Positions 1 through 6,020 of a stretch of 8,393 bases of DNA are shown one piece after another (positions within the stretch are counted from its first letter, which is position 1; every line of letters starts with the position of its first letter). The stretch is from NCBI GenBank assembly GCA_003249625.1, contig QKII01000020.1, positions 1 through 8,393 on the forward strand. Direction: 5' to 3'. The notes beneath the pieces were generated by a model. The model was given only the letters and a program-made list of their open reading frames with translations. It did no database searches and was not told where the DNA came from. The position numbers and the translations under genes are program-made. This stretch comes from Propionivibrio sp. GTDB lineage: Bacteria > Pseudomonadota > Gammaproteobacteria > Burkholderiales > Rhodocyclaceae.

Positions 1-196
1 GGTTGGAGTCAAGTTCGGCATCGAGCCAACCATCCGGCATGATGTTTTTAAGGAAAGCCTCTCGCTGGGATACATGGTAAGCCGCGATCGATACCCACCT
101 CTGGCGCACCACTTCAGTCATATCCGTGAGGGAGTCCTCAAAATTGGTAACGTTGGGTGATTCCTCGCAAGTGGTGATGCTGTGCATAACTGCCAT
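1..196 (-). CDS. DUF2934-like small protein, N-terminal part (cut by window edge)
   Basis: An open frame on the minus strand runs off the left edge without a stop; 65 codons are visible. The chosen ATG at 196-194 is preceded by GGGG about seven bases upstream, a plausible ribosome-binding site; a second in-frame ATG lies three codons on. The first 25 or so residues are acidic and look disordered. From about residue 31 the sequence (RQRWVSIAAYHVSQREAF, then PDGWLDAELDS) matches the general pattern of DUF2934 proteins, which have an Arg/Ile/Ala-Ala-Tyr helix followed by a Trp-Leu-x-Ala-Glu motif; this comparison is from memory. DUF2934 has no established biochemical role. The gene is divergent from the sensor kinase, with 141 bp between the two starts, so they may share a regulatory region. 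Reality of the gene is fairly likely, the family assignment moderately so. Confidence 0.6.
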   Translation of the reverse strand, partial: MAVMHSITTCEESPNVTNFEDSLTDMTEVVRQRWVSIAAYHVSQREAFLKNIMPDGWLDAELDSN

Positions 197-337
197 GTTA
201 TATCCCCAGAGGCTCGTGTCTCGTTGCGGGTTACGTTAGGCGCGCTGACAAACGGGTACAAGTGGTTTTTTGTAACAATGGAGACTTCATTTCTGCCAGA
301 TTCAGACGACACGCTCGCAGATCGATGGGATAAGATA

Positions 338-2731
338 ATGAGCATGTCTGCGCTGCTTCGCCTTTCCCGCCTTCATACTCTGCGTAGCCGATTGATTTTT
401 GCGATGGTCCTTATCGTCGGCATAAGCGTACTCGGTGGGGGCTATTTTCTGACATTCGGCAGCAAGGATGCTCTGTTAGCGGAAAAGCGCAGCCATTTGC
501 TTGGTATTACGCATCTCTTGCAGTTGGAGTTGGAAAGCAAAGGCGGTTATGCCGCGCTTGACGATGCAAATCCTGACGCCACTCCCGCTACCCGTATTAG
601 TATCCTGAACGCACGCCTGATCGATCTGACCGATCGGTTCGCCGCTGCGTTTCCCGGGGTCGGTGTGGGCTACTACCATCGCGAGTTGGATGCGATCCTC
701 ACCTACGGTCCCAGCCGTGAATTCGGCGACAAGGTTGGCATTTCCATTGATGCTGACCATCCTGGCCGTGCCGTCATGGAGAACGACCGACCGATAGTAG
801 CTAGCGGTCAACAAGTGCGTGGCGAAATCATGAACGCCATGGCCCCGATTATTGCAAACGGTCAAGTGGTCGGCTATGTCTGGGCCAACGAACTCCTGTC
901 GGATATTGAGGCGCAAGTCACCCAGATGCGCTCGAAGGTGTTGGCGTATGCCGGCGGCGCTCTGGTGCTCGCATTGCTTGTCATCTACCTGGCAGTCATG
1001 CGCCTGACGAACGATATCATTGTCATCAAAAACGGCCTGCAGGCAATTTCTACCAATCTCGACGCACGCATCCCGACCCTCAGCGGCGAGTCTGGCGAGC
1101 TCGCTGTTGCCATCAATTCGCTTGCCGCGTCGTTGGCAACATCTCGACAGCGAGAGATGATCGCAGCACAACTGGCACTCAAGCACAGTGATGAGACCTT
1201 GAAGACGGCTATCGATGCCATGGATGCAGCCTTCGTTCTGTTCGATGAGGACGATTGCCTGGTCTATTGCAACCAGAAGTACCGTGAATTCTTTCCGCAT
1301 CTCGCAGGCATGTTGGCGCATGGCGATTCTTACGAAAAACTAATCCGAATCGAAGTGCAGGCTGGCGTTTTTCCACAGGCAGTGGGCCATGAGGAAGCTT
1401 GGATAGGGCTACGAATGGCCGAACATCGAGGGGGCAACGCGATCCGAGAGGAGCACTTGGCTAATGGCCGTTGGCTGCGTTTCATCGATCGTCGGACCAG
1501 CCAGGGACATTTCGTTGGTTTGCGCGTCGATATTACCGACCTGGAAACGGCGCGTAAGGCGGCCGAGGAGGCGAACGAAGCCAAGAACCAATTCCTTGCG
1601 CACATGAGTCATGAAATCCGCACGCCGATGAATGGTGTGGTCGGTATGGCGAACCTGTTGCTGGAAACCGAACTGACAGCTGAACAGCGTGAATTTGCGC
1701 AAACCATAGCGTTGTCTGGCGAATCCTTGGTCTCGATTATTAACGACATTCTTGATCTGTCGAAGATCGAGGCAGGCCACATGGAATTCGAGTCGGTGCA
1801 ATTCTCGCCTCACTCGGTGGTAAAAGCCGTGCACTCCCTGCTGAAGGTCCGTGCAGCCGAAAAAGGAATCGGGTTCGTGCTGGAGATTCCTCCAGAAGCC
1901 GAAGGCGTTTTTCTCGGCGACGTCCTGCGTATACGCCAGATACTGCTCAATCTGGCGGGAAATGCGGTTAAATTTACCGAACGTGGTCAGGTTACGTTAC
2001 GTGTTCTCCCCATCGAAAAGGGATTCCGTTTTGAAATTGAGGATACGGGGATTGGTATTCCTGAAGCTGCTCGGTCCCGCCTGTTCGCCCGTTTCAGCCA
2101 GGCTGATCGCTCGACAAGTCGACGTTTTGGCGGTACCGGCCTGGGACTCGCCATCAGCAAAAAACTTGTTGAGGGGATGAGGGGGGCCATTGGCGTCGAG
2201 AGCAAAGAGGGTGTCGGCAGCTGCTTCTGGTTTGAACTGCCGCTGGCCCGAAATGAAGCACCCTCTGTCGCTCCGGCAATACAGGATAGCCGTGATCGTA
2301 CCCGTGCAACTGATCCTGGAGCAGGCGGCTACTTACTGTTGGTTGAAGATACCGAAGTCAATCAAAAGTTCGCAGGCGTGTTGCTGCGCCGACTCGGGTG
2401 TCAGTTCGATCTGGCGGAGAACGGCCGTGTGGCTGTAGAGGTGGCTAATCAACGCCAGTATGACTTGATCCTGATGGACATGCAGATGCCCGAAATGGAC
2501 GGACTGGAAGCAACACGTCAGATTCGCGCTGGAAATGGACCCAATAAGGATACATGGATCATTGCACTGACTGCCAATGCAATGGAGTCGGATCAGAATG
2601 CGTGTCTGGCATCCGGGATGAATGATTTCCTTTCCAAACCGTTCAATCGCGAGGGACTTGCGTCAGCAATTTCGCGAGCGCTTGAACATACTAGGGGGGC
2701 GTCTCAGAAAACGGATCGTAAAGTACGCTAA
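338..2731 (+). CDS. Membrane-bound hybrid sensor histidine kinase (HAMP-PAS-HisKA-HATPase-REC), tail altered by transposon
   Basis: A two-component sensor kinase, 797 residues from the preferred start: ATG at 338 with GGGA seven bases upstream, placing the first membrane helix near the N-terminus. In-frame starts at 182 (GTG) and 278 (ATG) are possible but less well supported. Order: TM helix about 19-40, extracytoplasmic sensing region about 41-200, TM helix about 201-221, HAMP-like linker to about 275, PAS-like domain about 288-395, HisKA with H-box AHMSHEIRTPMNG (phospho-accepting His425), HATPase_c with N-box Asn542, G1 box DTGIGI at 569 and G2 box GGTGLGLA near 600, then a receiver domain with acidic pair Glu670/Asp671, phospho-acceptor Asp714 and Lys767. 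All catalytic residues are present. By family, it autophosphorylates on His and passes phosphate to its own Asp and probably onward to an HPt or response regulator not seen here; the stimulus is unknown. The last twelve residues (RGASQKTDRKVR) and the stop come from the left transposon repeat; the native tail was about six residues. Confidence 0.93.
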   Translation: MSMSALLRLSRLHTLRSRLIFAMVLIVGISVLGGGYFLTFGSKDALLAEKRSHLLGITHLLQLELESKGGYAALDDANPDATPATRISILNARLIDLTDRFAAAFPGVGVGYYHRELDAILTYGPSREFGDKVGISIDADHPGRAVMENDRPIVASGQQVRGEIMNAMAPIIANGQVVGYVWANELLSDIEAQVTQMRSKVLAYAGGALVLALLVIYLAVMRLTNDIIVIKNGLQAISTNLDARIPTLSGESGELAVAINSLAASLATSRQREMIAAQLALKHSDETLKTAIDAMDAAFVLFDEDDCLVYCNQKYREFFPHLAGMLAHGDSYEKLIRIEVQAGVFPQAVGHEEAWIGLRMAEHRGGNAIREEHLANGRWLRFIDRRTSQGHFVGLRVDITDLETARKAAEEANEAKNQFLAHMSHEIRTPMNGVVGMANLLLETELTAEQREFAQTIALSGESLVSIINDILDLSKIEAGHMEFESVQFSPHSVVKAVHSLLKVRAAEKGIGFVLEIPPEAEGVFLGDVLRIRQILLNLAGNAVKFTERGQVTLRVLPIEKGFRFEIEDTGIGIPEAARSRLFARFSQADRSTSRRFGGTGLGLAISKKLVEGMRGAIGVESKEGVGSCFWFELPLARNEAPSVAPAIQDSRDRTRATDPGAGGYLLLVEDTEVNQKFAGVLLRRLGCQFDLAENGRVAVEVANQRQYDLILMDMQMPEMDGLEATRQIRAGNGPNKDTWIIALTANAMESDQNACLASGMNDFLSKPFNREGLASAISRALEHTRGASQKTDRKVR
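2689..2693. repeat. Left 5-bp target-site duplication (TACTA)
   Basis: TACTA immediately precedes the G run that opens the left inverted repeat and is identical to the five bases directly after the right inverted repeat (7015-7019). A 5-bp duplication is what Tn3-family transposition produces, so both ends moved together as one unit. Removing the element and one copy restores an open reading frame for the sensor kinase. Confidence 0.9.
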
Positions 2732-2732
2732 G
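2694..2732 (+). repeat. Left terminal inverted repeat (IRL) of the Tn3-family transposon
   Basis: Starts with six Gs, then CGTCTCAGAAAACGGATCG, T, AAAGTACGCTAAG. It matches the inverse of 6977-7014 except for one extra G at the tip and three substitutions (G/A, T/C and A/G). The repeat is read as codons by the upstream sensor kinase gene: AGG GGG GCG TCT CAG and so on, with the kinase stop TAA falling in the inner CGCTAAG. Confidence 0.92.
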
Positions 2733-3176
2733 GCGTTTCAAATATCTCTGCTGCGGATTCTCAAGTGAGTTGACCACCCAATTGCACTGGAACTGACTGG
2801 AGGTTCTTGCCTCGCCTGACCACCGATTATCAACGTCTTGTCCAGCTCACAATCAGGCGGAACCTTCCGATTCGTGGCAACGCTGCGGTCCGAACGGCAT
2901 CCACTGAGCCTGCCGGGTCCGCCATGAGACCAGTCCGATTCTCTTCAGACACGGATCGGAGCGATTCCAGCGCCGCTCGCGGTGAGCCTTGCACGCTCGC
3001 AGACTACCGGCGTCTGTCCAGTCGGAAACCCAGGGTCGCGCGCCAGGAATTCAGTGAAATTCCCCATGTTCGGCAACCGTGTTCTGCGTCATCCATCTCC
3101 CGTTTCTATGCCAAACGATTGACTTCTCAGACGCGCTCCTTACAATCCCCATAGCTTCCGCCTTCGCGGCGATTCA
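2733..3176. other. Passenger region with no recognisable gene
   Basis: About 440 bases lie between the left inverted repeat and the first attC-like site. An open frame on the plus strand runs 2807-3154 (115 codons, TTG start, with TGGAGG only three bases before it). Its product is rich in Ser, Arg and Thr, has no visible domain and does not look like a conserved protein. Its stop lies 23 bases before the attC-like site, the position expected of a cassette gene, so it may be a cassette ORF or a decayed remnant of one. I see no integrase fragment, tRNA or convincing terminator here. Confidence 0.35.
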
Positions 3177-3259
3177 GTCCAACAAGGTTTATTCGCCGAT
3201 ATGACTCCGCGCTCTCTTCCAACTCGCCTAGGTCGGCGGATAAACGCTATTCATTAGGC
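3177..3259 (+). repeat. attC-like recombination site (83 bp) of a preceding integron cassette
   Basis: An outer box GTCCAAC (3177-3183) fits the R'' consensus RYYYAAC. ATTAGGC (3253-3259) fits the R' consensus GTTRRRY except for its first base. Between them, GTTTATTCGCCGA (3187-3199) and TCGGCGGATAAAC (3233-3245) are 13-base inverted arms with a single mismatch around an unpaired centre, as expected for a folded attC. The TTAGGC at 3254-3259 is followed within 12 bases by the start of the GFA-family gene, the usual cassette arrangement. The G-to-A change at the recombination point may impair recombination. Confidence 0.6.
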
Positions 3260-3271
3260 ATCGGAAATCCT

Positions 3272-3706
3272 ATGCACGGTCACTGCCTCTGCGGACAAAT
3301 CGAGTTTGAAATTGTCGGTGAGCGTTTCAAGCTCTACCAATGCCATTGCTCTCTTTGCAGAAGGCAAGGCGGTTCGCTATCCAATGCCGCCACAATTGTT
3401 CCGAACGAAAAATTTCTCTGGCTTCGTGGTACTGATTTCATTGCCTCGTGGAAGAAAGAATCAGGATTTCGCTCGGACTTTTGTTCCTCCTGCGGTTCTC
3501 CTGTTCCAAATCCGCTGAGCAATCTGCCTTATTTTTGGGTTCCTGCCGGGCTGCTTGAGGACAGCGGCAGCTTGGAAGTCGTTGCCCATCTATGTGTGAC
3601 TTCCAAAGCTACATGGGATACCCCCACTAATCAGGGAGCTCGCTATGATGAGTTGCCACCAAGTCTTTCTGAGTTCATTTCGCTTCTACAGGCAACCGAT
3701 GTTTAG
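3272..3706 (+). CDS. GFA-family (glutathione-dependent formaldehyde-activating enzyme-like) zinc protein, cassette-borne
   Basis: A 144-residue cytoplasmic protein whose size and motifs fit the GFA/CENP-V family. Seven cysteines sit where the family binds two zinc ions: HCLCG near the start (Cys5, Cys7), CHCSLCR (Cys24, Cys26, Cys29) and FCSSCGS (Cys71, Cys74). The FCSSCGSPV segment is characteristic. The founding member, Gfa of Paracoccus, promotes the reaction of formaldehyde with glutathione; most homologues have unproven substrates, so a glutathione-adduct or thiol-related role is only an inference. The ATG at 3272 leads straight into the conserved GHCLCG motif, fixing the start, although there is no strong ribosome-binding site. 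The gene fills a cassette running from about 3254 to 3752 between two attC-like sites; expression probably depends on upstream transcription. Confidence 0.85.
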   Translation: MHGHCLCGQIEFEIVGERFKLYQCHCSLCRRQGGSLSNAATIVPNEKFLWLRGTDFIASWKKESGFRSDFCSSCGSPVPNPLSNLPYFWVPAGLLEDSGSLEVVAHLCVTSKATWDTPTNQGARYDELPPSLSEFISLLQATDV

Positions 3707-3758
3707 TCAACACAGACCTTGCGCGAAAAGCCGCGCAAGGCCGGTTACCTCGTTAGGC
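3705..3758 (+). repeat. attC-like site after the GFA-family gene
   Basis: The R' box GTTAGGC (3752-3758) matches the consensus exactly. The partner box AGTCAAC (3705-3711) fits RYYYAAC at six of seven positions and overlaps the stop codon of the GFA gene. Between them is a perfect 9-bp hairpin, CCTTGCGCG (3717-3725) and CGCGCAAGG (3732-3740), with a six-base loop. At 54 bp it is at the short end for attC. The next gene follows 36 bases downstream. Confidence 0.62.
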
Positions 3759-3794
3759 ACACCAGAATAGACCTACAAAAAAAGGAAAAATATC

Positions 3795-4091
3795 GTGGAG
3801 GAAGTCAACCTCGTAGTCATGATCGAAGTAGTACCTGGAAAGCGGGATATCCAATTAGCGGCTTATGAAAAGCTCAAGCCGTTAGTTCTGGCAGAGCCAG
3901 GCTGCTTGCAATACGAGCTATTCTCCGATTCAGCAAATGAGAATAAATTCGTACTCATTGAAAAGTGGGCATCGCAAAACGCGCTAGACGCACACGATCA
4001 GACGGAGCACATGGTTGCGGCAGACGTTCGCAATCCAACATTCCGGGCAAAACCTGCAACGGTCATAAAAATGACAGCAGTAAGAGCCTAA
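3795..4091 (+). CDS. ABM-domain (antibiotic biosynthesis monooxygenase-like, YgiN-type) protein, cassette-borne
   Basis: A 98-residue protein made of a single ABM-type ferredoxin-like fold. Visible hallmarks are a first strand (VVMIEVVPGK), the EPGCLQYELF segment, the strand FVLIEKW, and the ALDAHDQTEHM motif whose histidines and acidic residues are typical of the family. Relatives include small cofactor-free quinol monooxygenases such as YgiN and heme-degrading enzymes; the actual substrate cannot be read from the sequence. These proteins usually form dimers. The start is GTG at 3795, with AAGG nine bases upstream. The TAA stop lies inside a GCCTAAC box at 4086-4092, a common arrangement in integron cassettes. 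Together with the preceding GFA gene it suggests cargo for handling reactive small molecules, but that link is an inference. Confidence 0.82.
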   Translation: MEEVNLVVMIEVVPGKRDIQLAAYEKLKPLVLAEPGCLQYELFSDSANENKFVLIEKWASQNALDAHDQTEHMVAADVRNPTFRAKPATVIKMTAVRA

Positions 4092-4158
4092 CGATCCAGG
4101 GGGTAGCACGCAAGCTGGTTTTCCTCCCTGTGGTCGGTGCCTCTTATCTCAAACGTTC
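4086..4158 (+). repeat. Possible truncated or degenerate attC site after the ABM gene
   Basis: GCCTAAC (4086-4092) is a perfect R''-type box and carries the stop codon of the ABM gene. No GTTRRRY partner lies at a normal distance; the first match, GTTGAGT at 4270-4276, would give a site of about 190 bp, longer than usual. A weak CAGGG/CCCTG pairing lies within 4096-4132. The right half was probably lost where the cassette joins the transposon backbone. The end given is approximate. Confidence 0.35.
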
Positions 4159-4185
4159 GTGAACGTCCGGTTGCCCAAGGTACCT

Positions 4186-4223
4186 AGGACGGCTTTTTGT
4201 CGTGAGCACCAATTCGCCGTCCT
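4186..4223. repeat. 8-bp inverted repeat of unknown role
   Basis: AGGACGGC (4186-4193) and GCCGTCCT (4216-4223) are perfectly complementary across a 22-base spacer. It lies between the ABM cassette and the end of tnpR and could be part of a lost attC or a weak hairpin. A shorter perfect repeat, ACGTTC-GT-GAACGT, lies at 4153-4166. Neither has the U-run geometry of an intrinsic terminator. Confidence 0.3.
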
Positions 4224-4291
4224 CGAAACCCACTCTGATGCTACCTAACCTGCCGTCTGATTTTTGATCGTTGAGTAGCAACTCTTGAGTC

Positions 4292-4322
4292 CATCTCAGA
4301 AAAAGAAAAAACGTACGCTAAT
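4292..4322 (+). repeat. Degenerate internal copy of the transposon inverted repeat
   Basis: CATCTCAGAAAA at 4292-4303 is identical to twelve bases of the right repeat, and GTACGCTAA at 4314-4322 matches its inner end in the IRL version. The A-rich middle between them is two bases shorter than in the terminal repeats, and the G tip is replaced by other bases. It has the same orientation as the left terminal repeat. The stop codon of tnpR (4318-4320 on the minus strand) lies inside it, as would be expected if this had once been the transposon end. Confidence 0.6.
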
Positions 4323-4875
4323 TCTGTGCGGAGGCTGGTACCCAGCGGTACAGCGTTGGAATGGATACACCGAGATTCTTGGCAACGTCCTTGGGCGGCA
4401 CACCACTGGACAACAGTTTCTTGGCCGATTCTATCTTGCTGTCGGTCATTTTCGGCTTGCGTCCCCCCTTGCGGCCAAGTCGCTTGGCGACTTCCAGACC
4501 AGCACGGGTACGCTCGACGGTTAACTCCCGCTCCATCTCGGCAAGGCTGTCCATGACGTGGAAGAAGAAACGGCCTGACGGTGTTCCGGTATCGATAGCG
4601 TCGGTCAAGCTCCTGAACTGGACCTCCTGCTGGTGCAATTCGCCAACCAGATCGACCAGTTGCTTAACACTACGCCCCAAGCGATCCAGCTTCCAGACGA
4701 TCAGGGTATCGCCCTCGCGCAGCATGTCGAGCGCTTTGGCCAGGCCGGGACGATCAGCCCGAGTGCCGCTTACCTTGTCCTCGAAGATCTTCTTGCATCC
4801 AGCCTTGGTCAAGGCTTCGCGTTGAAGCTCCAGGTTCTGATCTTGCGTCGAGACACGCGCATAGCCGATCAGCAT
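4318..4875 (-). CDS. tnpR: Serine recombinase (Tn3-family resolvase TnpR)
   Basis: A 185-residue serine recombinase, the normal length for Tn3-family resolvases. The catalytic domain opens with YARVSTQDQ, giving Arg7 and nucleophile Ser9; KLDRLGRS supplies Asp64, Arg65 and Arg68; the long E helix follows (LAEMERELTVERTRAGL, about 111-127). A C-terminal helix-turn-helix (about 157-180, PPKDVAKNLGVSIPTLYRW) binds the res site. It resolves the cointegrate formed during replicative transposition by recombination at two res copies. All key residues are present, so it is probably active. It is the last gene of the mntA-hepT-tnpR operon: its ATG lies inside the end of hepT, with a 7-bp overlap, implying translational coupling. 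The stop lies within the internal inverted-repeat copy. Confidence 0.93.
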   Translation of the reverse strand: MLIGYARVSTQDQNLELQREALTKAGCKKIFEDKVSGTRADRPGLAKALDMLREGDTLIVWKLDRLGRSVKQLVDLVGELHQQEVQFRSLTDAIDTGTPSGRFFFHVMDSLAEMERELTVERTRAGLEVAKRLGRKGGRKPKMTDSKIESAKKLLSSGVPPKDVAKNLGVSIPTLYRWVPASAQN

Positions 4876-5261
4876 GGCTTGTCTTGCGCACAGTCGATGC
4901 CGTCTTCGTTATCAGCATCCTGGCGCACGGCAGGAAGTTGTTCGAGCAATGCCGGTAGCCATTCTTGTACCGTCTCCCACAACACATCGAGGTTGATGTC
5001 GAAATAGCCATGGGCCATGCGATTACGCATATTGCGCATGCTGCGCCACGGCACGTCTGTATGCGTCTGCGTGAACCCGGCGTAGCCATCCATCACCTTC
5101 GTGGCTGCCTCGCCGATGATAATGAGGCTCATGATGACAGCCTGCTGGGTACGCTTATCCGCCAGAAAATCGTCCTTGGTCAGCCCATCCACAAAGCTGC
5201 GCGCATCGGTCGCTGCCTGCTGTATGTGATCGAGGTAATCGGGCAGTCGGTTTTCGTTCAT
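4869..5261 (-). CDS. hepT: HepT-like HEPN toxin (DUF86 family)
   Basis: A 130-residue all-helical HEPN protein. It carries the RX4HXY ribonuclease motif as RNRMAHGY: Arg79, His84 and Tyr86. The segment ADKRTQQAVIMSLIIIGEAATKV and the PWRSMRNMRNRMAHGYFDI region are typical of the HepT/DUF86 family. In characterised systems the HEPN toxin is an RNase and its partner nucleotidyltransferase neutralises it by adding AMP to the motif tyrosine, here Tyr86. The start overlaps the end of mntA by four bases (ATGA), and its end overlaps tnpR by seven. The motif is intact and the length normal, so it is probably functional. The last 15 or so residues after the fold look unstructured and may have arisen by fitting the gene onto tnpR. 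Confidence 0.88.
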   Translation of the reverse strand: MNENRLPDYLDHIQQAATDARSFVDGLTKDDFLADKRTQQAVIMSLIIIGEAATKVMDGYAGFTQTHTDVPWRSMRNMRNRMAHGYFDINLDVLWETVQEWLPALLEQLPAVRQDADNEDGIDCAQDKPC

Positions 5262-5548
5262 ATCGGCTGCGCCTCCGCGAGCACCTTGGCTCGGAACTTC
5301 GGTGGCAGGTCGCCGGGGGTCAGCAAATCGACGTCAACGCCGAGCAGCGATTTCAGTTCCTCTTCCAAATCGCCCAAATCCAACAACGTGGCACCGGGCA
5401 GCGCATCGACCAGCAGATCGAGGTCGCTGCCATCCCGGTCAGTGCCATGCAGCACCGAGCCGAAGACGCGCGGGTTCGCCGTGCGAAAGCGGCTTACCGT
5501 TTCGCGTACTGAGATTCGCTTCATGTCGAGCACAACGGACGGTCGCAT
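5258..5548 (-). CDS. mntA: MntA-like minimal nucleotidyltransferase antitoxin
   Basis: A 96-residue minimal nucleotidyltransferase with the signature GSX10DXD: Gly30-Ser31, then Asp42 and Asp44 in the segment [10 protein letters not shown] further DVDLL near residue 71 can supply the third metal-binding Asp. By analogy with characterised MntA/HepT pairs it transfers AMP to a tyrosine of the HEPN toxin and so inactivates it. The ATG at 5548 is preceded by AAAGGA five bases upstream, a good ribosome-binding site, making this the first gene of the operon, ahead of hepT (4-bp overlap). The promoter must lie in the 159-bp gap shared with the divergent tnpA, so resolvase binding at res may also regulate the toxin-antitoxin pair. 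Confidence 0.88.
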   Translation of the reverse strand: MRPSVVLDMKRISVRETVSRFRTANPRVFGSVLHGTDRDGSDLDLLVDALPGATLLDLGDLEEELKSLLGVDVDLLTPGDLPPKFRAKVLAEAQPI

Positions 5549-5707
5549 GGGTATCCTTTCTTATCGAAACTCGTTGAGATGATATGCAATCGAGAACGGT
5601 ATTTCAAGAACTATTTTCGAGAATCGCAATGCCTTTATTTCACGTGCCGAGCCGACTCCCTTGGCGGGCTTGTCACAAACCTACGTTTTCAAGGAGAAGG
5701 AAACAGC
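5549..5707. promoter_or_regulatory. Divergent intergenic region: putative res site and promoters for mntA-hepT-tnpR and tnpA
   Basis: These 159 bp lie between divergent start codons, where Tn3-family elements keep res and the promoters. TCGAGAA occurs at 5590-5596 and 5617-5623, with a related TTCAAGAAC at 5602-5610 between them, and GCAATCGAGAA and GAATCGCAAT surround them; these look like repeated resolvase half-sites, but the three subsites cannot be assigned with confidence. The region is AT-richer than its flanks. AAGGAGAAGG at 5692-5701 is the ribosome-binding site of tnpA. Confidence 0.5.
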
Positions 5708-6020
5708 ATGCCCCGCCGTTCGATCCTCTCCGCCGCCGAGCGTGAAAGCCTGCTGGCGTTGCCGGACGCCAAGGACGAATTGATCCGTCACTACACATTC
5801 AGCGATACCGACCTCTCCATCATCCGGCAGCGGCGTGGACACGCCAACCGGTTGGGTTTCGCTGTGCTGCTCTGCTATATGCGCTATCCCGGCGTGATGC
5901 TCGCGCTGGACGAGGAGCCATTCGCGCCGTTGCTGCGTCTGGTGGCCACGCAATTGAAGGTGCCACTCGAAGCCTGGGCGGATTATGGACAAAGGGCCGA
6001 GACTCGCTGTGAGCACCTGC
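5708..6020 (+). pseudogene. tnpA: Tn3-family transposase TnpA, N-terminal fragment
   Basis: The start ATG at 5708 follows a strong ribosome-binding site (AAGGAGAAGG). About 104 codons read as the N-terminal DNA-binding part of a Tn3-family transposase: [20 protein letters not shown], then [35 protein letters not shown] and [16 protein letters not shown]. Homology stops after the Leu-Leu at about 6015-6020, where a full gene would go on for some 880 more codons. What follows is the antisense of an IS110-type transposase, which gives a stop at 6032-6034. The fragment alone could bind transposon ends at best; it has none of the catalytic acidic residues. Confidence 0.85.

Noticed and set aside
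182..337. Longer N-terminus for the sensor kinase from GTG 182 or ATG 278
   Set aside because: It would overlap the divergent gene start, lacks a good ribosome-binding site and adds a non-family leader before the first membrane helix; kept as an alternative only.
476..1321. A 281-codon minus-strand open frame
   Set aside because: Antisense shadow of the sensor kinase, rich in Cys/His/Arg with no recognisable domain.
2690..2694. Alternative target duplication if the left repeat began at the second G
   Set aside because: It would give ACTAG against TACTA on the right; starting the repeat at 2694 gives a perfect TACTA match on both sides.
3717..3740. GC-rich hairpin as an intrinsic terminator
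   Set aside because: No T run follows it, and its place between R''- and R'-like boxes fits an attC site better.
4361..5007. Plus-strand open frames opposite tnpR and hepT
   Set aside because: Antisense shadows of genes with complete catalytic motifs on the other strand.
5579..5707. N-terminal extension of the tnpA frame upstream of 5708
   Set aside because: The strong ribosome-binding site and the family N-terminus (MPRRSILS) both place the start at 5708; upstream codons do not resemble the family and overlap the putative res region.
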